Below are positions 9,740 through 18,250 of a DNA stretch of 64,000 bases, one piece after another. The notes beneath the pieces were generated by a model. It did no database searches. It worked only from the letters and a program-made list of their open reading frames with translations, and was not told the DNA's origin. Source of the DNA: Fluviicoccus sp. (GTDB lineage: Bacteria > Pseudomonadota > Gammaproteobacteria > Pseudomonadales > Moraxellaceae); NCBI RefSeq assembly GCF_030646115.1, contig NZ_JAUSMX010000032.1, forward strand, positions 62,001-126,000, read 5' to 3'. How positions within the stretch are numbered: position 1 is the first letter of the stretch; each line of letters begins with the position of its first letter. The position numbers and the translations under genes were made by a program.

Positions 9740-11738
9740 ACCGGGAACACGCCGCCGGGTAGCCATCATTGGCATGCCCAACACCGGAAAATCCACTTTC
9801 TTCAACCGTCTCACCGGGGCTTCAGCCCGAATCGGCAATTGGCCGGGGGTCACGGTTGACCTGCTTTCCGCCCGCCTGATTGTCGGCGACAGTGTCGTCG
9901 AGGTGGTTGACCTCCCCGGCATCTATGACATGCGCGGCTTCTCCGATGACGAAGCCGTGGTGCGTGAATTCCTGACCCAAAACCCTGTCGACCTGGTGGC
10001 GCTGGTGGTGAATGCCGTCCAGATCGAGCGGCAATTGCACATCGCCCTGCAAATCAAGGCGCTGGGCCTGCCTGCCGTGCTGTTCGTCAACATGAAGGAC
10101 GAAGCCGACCAGATGGGCATCCGCATCCAGACCGACGTGCTGTCGCAGAAGCTGGGCATGCCGGTGGTGGCCATCAGCGCCAAGCTGGGGCAGGGCATGA
10201 ACCAGGTCATCCCCGTTTTCCAGCAGGGGCTGGCCAAGTCCGGCCCGGTGCAGGTGCCGGACTCTGCTTTCGGCGCACTGCCCGAAGACAGCCTGCTTCG
10301 CGCGCAGACCGCCGCGTTGGCACAGGCCGCCGTGGACGTCCCGGCGCTGGCGTCCGACAAATTATCCAACCGCATTGATCACTGGCTGCTGCATCCTTGG
10401 CTGGGGCTGCCGCTGTTCTTCGGCATTCTCTTCCTGTTGTTCGAAGCGGTTTACCTGCTGGGCGCACCCTTGCAGGACGGCGTCGACTTCGTGCAAGGAT
10501 GGCTGAAGTCCGATGTACTGACGCCGCTGCTGTCCTGGGCGCCGCCGCTGCTGTCCGGCTTCCTGCTTGATGGTTTATGGGACGGCTTGGCCACTGTCGC
10601 CACCTTTGTGCCGATCATCATCATCTTCTTCCTGTTCATGGCGGTGGTGGAAGACACCGGTTACTTCTCCCGCGCTGCCTATTTGATGGATGCCTTCATG
10701 GCGCGCATGGGTCTGGACGGGCGCAGTTTCGTGATGATCCTGATGGGCTTCGGCTGCAACGTGCCGGCGCTGATGGGCACGCGGGTGATGCGCTCGCGCA
10801 AGCTGCGGCTGCTGACGATGCTGATTATCCCGTTTTCGTTGTGCTCGGCGCGTTTGCAGGTATTCCTGTTTCTCACCACCATCCTGTTTACCGGCAAACA
10901 AGCGCCACTGGTGCTGTTCAGCCTGTATTTCCTCAGTGTTTTCACGGCGGTGGTGACAGCCTTCATCTTCAAGAGCCAGTTCAAGGACCGTGAGCCGTTT
11001 GTGCTGGAGTTGCCGCCTTATCGCCTGCCCACCTTCCGCATGCTGTGGCTGCGGGCCTGGCAGGAAGCCCGGCATTTTCTGGTGCGCGCCACCAAGTTCA
11101 TTACCTTGGGCGTGGCGCTGGTGTGGGCGATGACGCACCTGCCGCCGGGCGTCACGGTGGCCGGGGCGGAGAGCCTGGCGGGCATGGTGGGCAATTTCTT
11201 CGAACCGGTGCTGTCGCCAATCGGCATTGACGGCCAGATGGCCATTGCGCTGATCTTCGGTTTTGTGGCGAAGGAAATCGTGGTCGGGTCGCTGGCGGTG
11301 ATCTACGGGATGGAGGGCGACGCCCTCAACCAGCAGATCGCGCAGAGCATGGACTGGGTGCAGTGCTACAGCTTCATGATCTTTACGCTGGTGTACACGC
11401 CGTGCCTTTCCACCGTGGCGACGCTGTTGGCCGAGTCGAAGAGCCGGGCCTATACCGCGTTTGCGGTGGCCTGGCCGCTGCTGCTGGCGTGGGTGGCGTC
11501 GTTTGTGTTTTATAAGGGGGCGAGGGCGCTGGGGTTCAGATCTTTTCTACCAACCCACCAGTGGGGGTGGGCCGGGGTGGGGGGTACGGCGGTGGCTTCA
11601 GAGTTGCCGGTGTGTTTGGGCCTCTTTCCGCACCCCCCACAGGTGGGGAGGGGACAATATCTTCAAATCCTCTCCAGCTTCACCGGCAACTTGTCCTTCG
11701 GCGTCGGCAGCGACGTAAAGTTCACCGGCATGGTATAG
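9708..11738 (+). CDS. feoB: Ferrous iron transporter FeoB
   Basis: Inner-membrane Fe(II) transporter with N-terminal G domain: G1 GMPNTGKST (residues 22-30), G3 DLPGIYD, G4 NMKDEAD, G5 SAKLGQG. Gate-type membrane segments follow, including MGFGCNVPALMGTRVM and VYTPCLSTVATL. ATG 9708 places G1 at the usual distance; ATG 9687 and TTG 9675 are alternatives inside feoA. The C-terminus is odd: after the last helix (ASFVFYKGARALGF) about 66 Gly/Pro-rich residues run through a G-rich palindromic stretch and end inside the antisense 3' end of the P450 gene (76 bp tail overlap). This tail is not part of FeoB and probably reflects loss of the native stop by repeat insertion. Confidence 0.93.
   Translation: MPQASPSSSPEPGTRRRVAIIGMPNTGKSTFFNRLTGASARIGNWPGVTVDLLSARLIVGDSVVEVVDLPGIYDMRGFSDDEAVVREFLTQNPVDLVALVVNAVQIERQLHIALQIKALGLPAVLFVNMKDEADQMGIRIQTDVLSQKLGMPVVAISAKLGQGMNQVIPVFQQGLAKSGPVQVPDSAFGALPEDSLLRAQTAALAQAAVDVPALASDKLSNRIDHWLLHPWLGLPLFFGILFLLFEAVYLLGAPLQDGVDFVQGWLKSDVLTPLLSWAPPLLSGFLLDGLWDGLATVATFVPIIIIFFLFMAVVEDTGYFSRAAYLMDAFMARMGLDGRSFVMILMGFGCNVPALMGTRVMRSRKLRLLTMLIIPFSLCSARLQVFLFLTTILFTGKQAPLVLFSLYFLSVFTAVVTAFIFKSQFKDREPFVLELPPYRLPTFRMLWLRAWQEARHFLVRATKFITLGVALVWAMTHLPPGVTVAGAESLAGMVGNFFEPVLSPIGIDGQMAIALIFGFVAKEIVVGSLAVIYGMEGDALNQQIAQSMDWVQCYSFMIFTLVYTPCLSTVATLLAESKSRAYTAFAVAWPLLLAWVASFVFYKGARALGFRSFLPTHQWGWAGVGGTAVASELPVCLGLFPHPPQVGRGQYLQILSSFTGNLSFGVGSDVKFTGMV
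11554..11653. repeat. G-rich palindromic intergenic repeat inside the feoB 3' extension
   Basis: CCCACC-N6-GGTGGG (11554-11571) and CCCCCCAC-AGGT-GGGGAGGGG (11633-11653). Similar in style to the CCCTCTCCC / GGGAGAGGG element at 47302-47338. It sits where a feoB stop and terminator would be expected. Confidence 0.5.
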
Positions 11739-13009
11739 CCCTTCGGCACGCCCCAGCGGTACTTCAACACCACCTGATGCAAAATCGCCTTCACCTGCAT
11801 TTCCGCAAAATGCAGGCCGATGCACATGTGCGCGCCGCCGCCAAAGGGCAGGTACTGGTACATGTGCTTCTTGTGCTCGTTGCGCTCCTTGCTGAAACGT
11901 TCCGGGTCGAATTTCTCCGGGTCTTTCCACCAGTCGGCCAGATGATGGGTCACGATCGGGCTGATGATGACGTAGGTGTCGGCGGGAATGGTGTAGCCCT
12001 TGAACTGCACTTCCTTCACCGTCTTGCGCGGAATGCCGTGCACCGGCGCAATCAGCCGCATCGATTCCTTCATTACCATGTCGGCGGCGTTCAGCTTCGG
12101 CAGGTCCTCATGCTCAATGAATTCCTTGCCCAGGGCCAGGCTTTCGGCGCGGATCTTTTCCTGCCATTCCGGGTGCTTGGCCAGAAAGTAGAACATGGCG
12201 GTGAGGGTGATGGTGGAGGTGTCGTGTGCGGCCATCATCACGAAAATCATGTGGTTGACGACGTCATCGTCGGTGAATTTCTGCCCGTTTTCATCTTCAG
12301 CCAGACACAGGCGGCTGAACAGGTCGTCGCCGGGATTGGCGCGCTTGGCGGCAACCCGCGAGCGGAAGAACTCCTCCAGTACCGCCCGCGCTTTCAGCCC
12401 GCGATACCAGCGCCCGCCCGGCACCGGGTAGCGCACCAGCGCCGTGCCCGCCAGCACGCAGTCGATAAAGGCGCGGGTGACGCGGTCGGCTTCCGGCCCC
12501 AGCTTCTCGCCCATGAAGATTTCGGTGGCGATATCCAGCGTCAGTTTCTTCAACTGCACCAGCACCTTGAAATCGGGGCCGGGCTGCCAGCGGGCGATAC
12601 CCTGGCGGATGGCCGGATTCATGCCCTCGAGGTAGCGCACCAGCGCGTTCTTCTTGAAGGCGGCCTGCATGATGCCGCGATGGAAACGGTGTTCCTCGAA
12701 GTCGAGCAGCATGATGCCGCGCTTGAAGAACTTGCCGATGAAGAAGTCCCAGCCCAGATGGTTGGAGAAGGCGTTGTCCTCGTTTCTCAGCACCAGCTGG
12801 TTGGCTTCGGGGCTGATCATGAACACGCCGTAGATGCCCAGCGACTGCGTCCAGAAAACATCGCCGTATTGTTCGCGCATTGCCAGCATGGCGCCAATGG
12901 GGTCATAGAGGAAGTCCAGGCTGCGTCCGAAAAAGGGGAGGATGCCGGTATCTCCGGGCATGTTCTGCTGCATCTGGCGAACGGCGGTGGTGGGGGCAAA
13001 GGGCAGCAT
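11663..13009 (-). CDS. Cytochrome P450
   Basis: A 448-residue soluble P450 monooxygenase. I-helix oxygen-binding motif AAHDTST, ExxR in KESMR, and haem loop FGGGAHMCIG with thiolate Cys at about residue 396. N-terminal GDTGILPFFGRSLDFLYDP resembles membrane-substrate or sterol-type P450s rather than camphor-type ones. ATG 13009 (MLPFAPTT) has CGGAG 6 nt upstream, so the longer frame to 13093 is rejected. Divergent from an SDR alcohol dehydrogenase, a common oxidation pairing. No ferredoxin or reductase is adjacent, so electrons come from elsewhere. Substrate unknown. Confidence 0.93.
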   Translation of the reverse strand: MLPFAPTTAVRQMQQNMPGDTGILPFFGRSLDFLYDPIGAMLAMREQYGDVFWTQSLGIYGVFMISPEANQLVLRNEDNAFSNHLGWDFFIGKFFKRGIMLLDFEEHRFHRGIMQAAFKKNALVRYLEGMNPAIRQGIARWQPGPDFKVLVQLKKLTLDIATEIFMGEKLGPEADRVTRAFIDCVLAGTALVRYPVPGGRWYRGLKARAVLEEFFRSRVAAKRANPGDDLFSRLCLAEDENGQKFTDDDVVNHMIFVMMAAHDTSTITLTAMFYFLAKHPEWQEKIRAESLALGKEFIEHEDLPKLNAADMVMKESMRLIAPVHGIPRKTVKEVQFKGYTIPADTYVIISPIVTHHLADWWKDPEKFDPERFSKERNEHKKHMYQYLPFGGGAHMCIGLHFAEMQVKAILHQVVLKYRWGVPKGYTMPVNFTSLPTPKDKLPVKLERI

Positions 13010-13224
13010 GAGGAACTCCGGTCTGGCGAAAAATTGTTCTTGTCGTGATGGTTTCGACCATAAAGTGAAATCAAGTTCGCATTCAATTCGCATCGGCTTC
13101 TTGTTTGGCTCATGACCGGCGCGGGTGAATTTATTGGATATTCGTCCGGTAAAGCTCTTGAAATCGAGCGGTTTCGGGCGGAATATCGATGCCCATCTTA
13201 ACCCTGTGAAGGAGCATCCTTTTC

Positions 13225-13992
13225 ATGCAAATCGCAAACAGCGTCTTTCTGGTGACCGGCGGCGCGTCCGGTCTGGGTGAAGCCACCGTCCGCCGCATCG
13301 TGGCCGATGGCGGCAAGGCCGTGATCATGGATGTGAACGAAGCATCGGGTGCCGCGCTGGTAGCCGAACTGGGTGCGGCCGTGCGTTTCGTGAAGACGGA
13401 TGTATGCTCGGAAGCGGATGTGCAGAAGGCGGTGGATGTGGCCCTGAACGAGCTGGGCGGGCTGCACGGCGCCATCAACTGCGCCGGTATCGGCACCCCC
13501 GAGAAGGCGCTGGGCCGTGAAGGTCCGCTGGCGTTGGACCGTTTCAACCGTGTAATCCAGGTCAATCTGGTCGGCACCTTCAACGTGATCCGTCTGGCCG
13601 CCGCCGCCATGGCCAAGCTGGCCCCGAACGAGGAAGGCGAGCGCGGCGTGATCATCAACACCGCCTCTGTCGCCGCCTTTGACGGCCAGATCGGCCAGCC
13701 TGCCTATGCCGCCTCCAAGGCCGGCGTGGTGGGCATGACTCTGCCGCTGGCCCGCGAATTCTCGCGCTACGGCATCCGTGTCGTCACCATTGCCCCCGGC
13801 CTGTTCGAAACCCCGATGCTGATGGCGCTGCCGCAAGAAGCCCGCGATTCGCTGGGCGCATCCGTGCCGTTCCCGGCGCGTCTGGGCCGTCCGGTGGAAT
13901 TTGCCAGCCTGGCCGCGTCCATCATCGGCAATCCGATGCTGAACGGCGAAACGATCCGGTTGGACGGGTCGCTGCGGATGGCGCCCAAGTAA
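13225..13992 (+). CDS. SDR, 3-hydroxyacyl-CoA dehydrogenase type 2-like (HSD10 family)
   Basis: A 255-residue classical SDR: NAD-binding [10 protein letters not shown] (residues ~11-20), DV at the acidic position, NCAG, and catalytic Ser/Tyr/Lys in [31 protein letters not shown] and the end GSLRMAPK match 3-hydroxy-2-methylbutyryl-CoA / 17beta-HSD10-type enzymes, which oxidise short-chain 3-hydroxyacyl-CoAs with NAD+. AAGGAG lies 10 nt before the ATG. It probably works in branched-chain or fatty-acid degradation. A REP-like hairpin follows the stop. Confidence 0.88.
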   Translation: MQIANSVFLVTGGASGLGEATVRRIVADGGKAVIMDVNEASGAALVAELGAAVRFVKTDVCSEADVQKAVDVALNELGGLHGAINCAGIGTPEKALGREGPLALDRFNRVIQVNLVGTFNVIRLAAAAMAKLAPNEEGERGVIINTASVAAFDGQIGQPAYAASKAGVVGMTLPLAREFSRYGIRVVTIAPGLFETPMLMALPQEARDSLGASVPFPARLGRPVEFASLAASIIGNPMLNGETIRLDGSLRMAPK

Positions 13993-14000
13993 GTTGTTTT

Positions 14001-14025
14001 TCAGGTCGGGCTTCGCCCGACCTGA
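14001..14025. repeat. REP-like palindrome TCAGGTCGGGC / GCCCGACCTGA
   Basis: A perfect 11-bp stem with TTC loop between the SDR and AraC genes; serves as terminator hairpin for both. It belongs to the GTCGGGCTTNAGCCCGAC family also seen at 36155, 45091 and 47062. It encodes the last residues and TGA stop of the AraC gene. Confidence 0.75.
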
Positions 14026-15026
14026 TTCCCGCCCCGAAACTGCGCCGGCGTCACGCCATACCACTGCCGGAACGCTGTCGAAAACGCGCTGTGCTCCGCG
14101 TAGCCCAGCAGCAACGCAATATCCAGCAACCCCAGCCGTTCATTGCGCAGATAGTGGCAGGCCAGTTGCCGCCGCTGTTCCTGCAACAAGTCCTGAAAAC
14201 TTTCGCCTTCTTCCGCCAGCCGCCGCCGCAGGCTGCGTTCGCTGACGTTCAGCCGCGCAGCCACTTCCGGCATGGTGGCCTGTTGCCGGGGCAGCAAATC
14301 AGGCAGCACCGCCAGCACCTGACGGCTCCACACGCCGGTCACGGGTTGCGCGGCCTGTAGCGCCCGGGCGCGGTCCAGCATCAGCGCGTGCAGGTCGGGG
14401 TCGGCGTGCAGCACCGGCAGCGCCAGCCAGTCGGCGGGGAAGCGCATGCCCGCCTGCAATTGCCCGAATTCCAGTGCGCAGCCGAAATAGCGGCGATAGG
14501 CTTCCGGGTCGGCGGGTTTGCCGTGGGTGAAGCGGATGCTGTCCGGCGTCAGGGACTTGCCCACCAGCCATCGCCCCAGGCTGAGCCAGGCTGCCAGAAT
14601 GAAATCTTCCAGCACCGGATGCGGCCGCCGGTCGCGCAGGCCCCACGCCAGTTGCACGGCGTCTCCGTCGCGGGTCAGCGTCGTCAGGCCCACGTCCATC
14701 ACTACGCTTTCATAGGAGGGCATCAGGCTGACGGCATCACCCAGCGTGCGGCTGCTCATGGCGAGGTAGCCCAGTGCGCTGAAGGTGGCGGGCCGCGCCT
14801 GTGCGCCCAGTTGCAGGCCGCAGGTCGGACCGGCCAATTCACCGAAGGCGTCGAGCAGTTGTTCCAGTTGTTCCAGCGGAATGACGGCGGCGGGGTCGGC
14901 CAGCAAGTGCTTCAGGGCGTCGGCCTGCGGCAGCGGCGTGTCCCGCACGGCGTCCAGCACGGTTTGCACCAGCGCCCGGCTGACGTTGCCATGGCCGTTT
15001 TGCGCAAGCGAGTGTCCGGGATTCAT
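14001..15026 (-). CDS. AraC-family transcriptional regulator (OruR/arabinose-binding N-domain type)
   Basis: A 341-residue regulator. The N-terminal ~200 residues (GLQLGAQARPATFSALGYLAMSSRTLGDAV...) form the arabinose-binding-like sensor shared by OruR-type regulators. The C-terminal ~90 residues carry two helix-turn-helices (MPEVAARLNVSERSLRRRLAEEG; DIALLLGYAEHSAFSTAFRQWYGVTPAQFR). Start MNPGHSL at 15026 gives family length; the frame runs up to 15107 without support. The stop lies inside a REP-like palindrome. Divergent from the membrane protein gene at 15137, the most likely target. Ligand unknown. Confidence 0.88.
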   Translation of the reverse strand: MNPGHSLAQNGHGNVSRALVQTVLDAVRDTPLPQADALKHLLADPAAVIPLEQLEQLLDAFGELAGPTCGLQLGAQARPATFSALGYLAMSSRTLGDAVSLMPSYESVVMDVGLTTLTRDGDAVQLAWGLRDRRPHPVLEDFILAAWLSLGRWLVGKSLTPDSIRFTHGKPADPEAYRRYFGCALEFGQLQAGMRFPADWLALPVLHADPDLHALMLDRARALQAAQPVTGVWSRQVLAVLPDLLPRQQATMPEVAARLNVSERSLRRRLAEEGESFQDLLQEQRRQLACHYLRNERLGLLDIALLLGYAEHSAFSTAFRQWYGVTPAQFRGGNQVGRSPT

Positions 15027-15136
15027 AAGCAGGCCGTGATTCGTTTTTCCATACTGCAGTCTAGCGGATTGTGCCGCCGGGGAAACCGGGCGTTGTCGGT
15101 CCGGCAATCGACTTTTTTGGCTGAAGGAGCCCGATC

Positions 15137-15772
15137 ATGGTCAGTGAAGCCTCCGCCCGTTCGCTGGCGGTGTTGCGCGATACCTCCCACATGTCGTGGA
15201 TGGTGATCCCGATGTTGCTGGTGGTGCTGTATGTCTATTTTCAGGAAGTGGAGCGCGGCAATTTCAGCCGGGTACTGGCGGGGCTGGCGTTCTGGGGCAT
15301 GGACTGGTTCAACGAGATCTGGAACGGGCTGGTGTTCCATTTTTCCGGCCACGCGCCGGTGTGGGGCATTGCCGGGGATACTTCGCTGCTGATCCTGATG
15401 GGGCTGAACATCGAGATTACCTTCATGTTTGCCATTACCGGGGTGCTGGCGACGCTGGGTCTGCCGAAGGACAAGAATCTGCAATGGCTGGGTATCAATA
15501 ACCGCTGGTGGTTTGCGGTGATTTTCTCGGCGATGAGCGTGTGTGTGGAGATGATGCTGAACGCGGCGGGGATGCTGGTGTGGGATTGGCCGTGGTGGGG
15601 GCGGAGTGCGCCGTGGGGGATATTCTTGCTGGGGTATCTGCCGTTTTATGTGGTTTGCTACTGGGTTTATGACATGGATTCCATGCGCAAGCAGATTGTG
15701 ACGGTGGGCAGTCTGTTTGCGGGGTTGGGGGCGGCGTTGCTGGTGTTTGGGGTGGGGTTGGGGTGGCTTTAG
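15137..15772 (+). CDS. Multi-pass membrane protein of unknown function
   Basis: A 211-residue protein with five to six predicted helices (MVIPMLLVVLYVYF; VLAGLAFWGMDWFNEIWNGLVFHF; LLILMGLNIEITFMFAITGVL; WWFAVIFSAMSVCVEMMLNAAG; GIFLLGYLPFYVVCYWVY; IVTVGSLFAGLGAALLVFGVGLGWL). Conserved-looking charged residues lie within helices (DWFNEIWN, NIE), suggesting a binding site. ATG 15137 has AAGGAG upstream. It is divergent from and probably controlled by the neighbouring AraC regulator. No family name recognised. Confidence 0.7.
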   Translation: MVSEASARSLAVLRDTSHMSWMVIPMLLVVLYVYFQEVERGNFSRVLAGLAFWGMDWFNEIWNGLVFHFSGHAPVWGIAGDTSLLILMGLNIEITFMFAITGVLATLGLPKDKNLQWLGINNRWWFAVIFSAMSVCVEMMLNAAGMLVWDWPWWGRSAPWGIFLLGYLPFYVVCYWVYDMDSMRKQIVTVGSLFAGLGAALLVFGVGLGWL

Positions 15773-15989
15773 GGCTGCCCTTGGTTTGGGTGGGGAGCGG
15801 GGTTGGAATTTGGGCGGGGTGGGGGTAGGATCGGGCAGGAATTAAGGAGCGAATTTGGTGGAACTTCTTGGGAATTCATCGAAAAGGCTTTGGTTAACAA
15901 TGTGTTGTGGGGGTGTGCCGGGATTGAACACCAAGGGTGGGAGTTATGGCGTCAATTTTGGTTGTTGAATTCAAAGTAGGCTGCACAAA

Positions 15990-16421
15990 ATGCCGCTACC
16001 GTTCTTCGTAGAGTGCGAGCAATCCGCGCCACGGCTGTACGAGCTTGCTGATGGCAGGCTACAGCTAGTTGAAAAAGGAGCGCTTGCTCCATTCATGCCT
16101 GGTCATCGCTATCTCCTGGTAGAGAGGGAACTTGCTGAGTTCCTGAAGGAAGTCGGGCTGGAAAGAGTTCAGTACCAACAGGCTGTCATCTACGACCCGC
16201 TGTCGAAGGAAGAGATCACCACTCATGTTCGTCTTCGAGTCGGCCAGCTATTCAATAGTGAGCAAATCAAAGATATCAACTTGAACGGCCCGCGTCTGTT
16301 AACCATGGACGATGAGTACTACTTCGTCAGTCCAGAGTTAAAGGTTTTGCTGGAGAAGAGTTCGTTCTCTTATCTTCGCTTCAGTGAAGGGCTCAGTGGG
16401 TTCGCCGGGAGTGCAGCCTAA
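15990..16421 (+). CDS. Hypothetical protein, immunity-protein-like
   Basis: A 143-residue soluble protein flanked by gene-poor DNA (15773-15989 shows no gene; 16422-16590 no clear gene). Codon use is less GC-biased than its neighbours. The end (DDEYYFVSPELKVLLEKSSFSYLRFSEG) resembles the C-terminal segment of DUF1629/Imm11-type immunity proteins, in which a 'display-structure then fvS..lk..le' motif recurs; this is weak, by-eye similarity. No toxin gene is adjacent. No strong ribosome binding site is visible. Possibly a transferred orphan. Confidence 0.5.
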   Translation: MPLPFFVECEQSAPRLYELADGRLQLVEKGALAPFMPGHRYLLVERELAEFLKEVGLERVQYQQAVIYDPLSKEEITTHVRLRVGQLFNSEQIKDINLNGPRLLTMDDEYYFVSPELKVLLEKSSFSYLRFSEGLSGFAGSAA

Positions 16422-16590
16422 CCCTTCCATCAAGAGGGACGTTGCTGCTGTAGAAAAACCCCTTTTTCAAACAGTCGTAGGGCGCATTAAAATGCCCCGG
16501 ATTCACATAGAGCACGCCACGCAGCACCGAAACCCATGCGCGGCAAATCATGCACAAGGTTGATCAATGCAAGGGTGAGGAGTCGGACGA

Positions 16591-16863
16591 ATGAACACCT
16601 ACCATTTCACGATTGTCATCCGCGATGCGCGGACCGATATGACCGGCCTGGAAGACAGCCTCTTCACCGCCGGTTGCGACGATGCGCTGGTGTGCAGTCA
16701 CAACCAGACGGTGTATCTGGAATTCGACCGTGAAGCCGACAGCGCCGAAATCGCCATCCGGTCGGCGCTGGACAACATCCGCGCCGCCGGTTTCAACGAT
16801 CCGGTGATTCAAGAGGCCGTGGTTTCCACGCTGGCGGAAGTGGCGCGCGCGGCGCGCATATGA
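16591..16863 (+). CDS. Small conserved hypothetical protein (FDREA motif)
   Basis: A 90-residue acidic protein: MNTYHFTIVI, GLEDSLFTAGCDDALVCSHNQTVYLEFDREADSAEIAIRSALDNI. This pattern (F-T-hh ... AGCDDA ... FDREA ... A-SAI) is the N-terminal domain of a family in which longer members carry a C-terminal helix-turn-helix; here the HTH part is absent. GTGAGGAG lies upstream of the ATG. The hydrolase gene begins 3 bp downstream, so they are likely co-transcribed. Function unknown. Confidence 0.65.
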   Translation: MNTYHFTIVIRDARTDMTGLEDSLFTAGCDDALVCSHNQTVYLEFDREADSAEIAIRSALDNIRAAGFNDPVIQEAVVSTLAEVARAARI

Positions 16864-16866
16864 TTG

Positions 16867-17745
16867 ATGGGTCATCATATGGCAACCCTAACCGAATTAG
16901 TCCGCGCCGGAAGTGATCAATTCGCCATACGTGATTTTGGCGGCAGCGGCCCCGACATGCTTTTGGTTCACGGAACCGGTCACAACCTCGAAGTATGGCA
17001 TCCGCTGGCAGAAAAGCTGCGCGGTAAATTCCGGATGGTTGCCTTTGATCTGCGCGGTCACGGACAAACGCCTGCACAATCCACCAACGCGGAACAATAC
17101 TGGCGGGATATCGGCGCATTGGTTTCCGCACTGGGACTCAAGAGCCCTTTGCTGGTCGGCCACTCAACTGGCGGTTATGCCATTTCCGCGTACGCGGCGG
17201 CCGGTGGGGAATGCTCGGCGCTAGTGGTGCTGGACGGGTTCACCCTCGACGGAAGAAAGACGCCGGAAGAGGCCAAAGGGTGGTACTTGCCGAGCGAACA
17301 ACTCTGGAATCTCTTCCGGTACGGGTGGGAGGCAGGTGTCGATGAAATGGAGCAGTACATCGCGGAGGTGTGCCGCAACTCGCCGGGAGACTGGTTAAAC
17401 GCGGGTGTGGACCAAACTCTGGTTGCCGCATTTACCCGGCGGTCGTTCATGCAGCACGGCGCGGGTTTCATTCGTCGGCCCGGCATGGAAGAAATCGCGG
17501 TTGTCTCGGTTCCGGACCCTGAACAGCCGATCTATCCGGCCATAGATCTCTACGACCATATCAAGGTTCCCATCGGCTTTGTTTTGGCTTCAGCCGGGCT
17601 CTACGGCAATCGAGAGGCGGATTTGCAGCGGGTTGTCGGCCGCGAAAGCAATCGTTATTTGCTCAAATGTGATTGTGGACATAACGTGCACATGCTGAAG
17701 TCAGGGGAAATTGCGGAGTTCATCCTGAGCCATTTTGGCAAGTAG
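16867..17745 (+). CDS. Alpha/beta hydrolase
   Basis: A 292-residue cytoplasmic hydrolase. Oxyanion-hole LLVHGTGHN, AFDLRGHGQT, nucleophile elbow GHSTGG, acid in a late segment and His in CDCGHNVHM. The cap region is aromatic (WYLPSEQLWNLFRYGWEAG). ATG 16867 follows the previous stop by 3 nt; ATG 16879 (MATLTEL) is equally possible. Esterase, lipase or C-C hydrolase activity cannot be separated by sequence. Confidence 0.85.
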   Translation: MGHHMATLTELVRAGSDQFAIRDFGGSGPDMLLVHGTGHNLEVWHPLAEKLRGKFRMVAFDLRGHGQTPAQSTNAEQYWRDIGALVSALGLKSPLLVGHSTGGYAISAYAAAGGECSALVVLDGFTLDGRKTPEEAKGWYLPSEQLWNLFRYGWEAGVDEMEQYIAEVCRNSPGDWLNAGVDQTLVAAFTRRSFMQHGAGFIRRPGMEEIAVVSVPDPEQPIYPAIDLYDHIKVPIGFVLASAGLYGNREADLQRVVGRESNRYLLKCDCGHNVHMLKSGEIAEFILSHFGK

Positions 17746-17845
17746 CGGGGCGAGCAATCCCGGACTACACCCCCCCATCCGGCCAGCTCCCGCCACCCGT
17801 CCCGGCCATTATACTGAGCCAGACCGCCCCCGCCCGAGCCCCGCC

Positions 17846-18250
17846 ATGAACATCACCAGCTTTAACGACCTGCTGACCGCCGCCCGTCAACAACCCGAAC
17901 CGCAGCGCCTGCTGCTGGTCTTCGCCCGCGCCGAAATGCCGGAGACAGCCTCCGCCGAACAACGTCAACGCTTTGAAACCCGCTCCGGCGGCTACCTGCT
18001 GCCAACGGTCTGCGTCGACAAGCTGCCGGAGGAGCTGAGCACCTTTGCCGCGCTGGTTGAGGAGTCGAAGGCGACCGGCCAGGATTGGGACATGGTGTTC
18101 CTTGCGGGCATGTCCGGCAAGGCCGGTTTCACCCCCGGTAGCGACGAGGCGGTGCAGCCGCTGAAAATGATGGTGGAAGCCATTGAGCAGGGGCGGGTCA
18201 GCCAGTTCCTGACCTTCAACAAGGCCGGGGAACCGGTACGCTTCCTTTAA
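17846..18250 (+). CDS. Conserved hypothetical protein (often mislabelled ribonucleotide reductase alpha)
   Basis: A 134-residue soluble protein: ITSFNDLLTAARQQPEPQRLLLVFARAEMP ... GYLLPTVCVDKLPEELSTFAALVEESKATGQDWDMVFLAGMSGK ... PLKMMVEAIEQGRVSQFLTFNKAGEPVRFL. From memory, homologues are widespread in proteobacteria and often annotated as ribonucleotide reductase subunit alpha, but there is no reductase active-site signature. ATG 17846 is chosen over the frame start at 17735 because similarity begins at MNITSFNDLL. Its stop shares TTAA with the convergent gene. Confidence 0.75.
   Translation: MNITSFNDLLTAARQQPEPQRLLLVFARAEMPETASAEQRQRFETRSGGYLLPTVCVDKLPEELSTFAALVEESKATGQDWDMVFLAGMSGKAGFTPGSDEAVQPLKMMVEAIEQGRVSQFLTFNKAGEPVRFL

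Noticed and set aside
17846..18250. Ribonucleotide reductase alpha fragment
   Set aside because: Common database label, but there is no reductase Cys/Tyr motif and the protein is complete at 134 residues.
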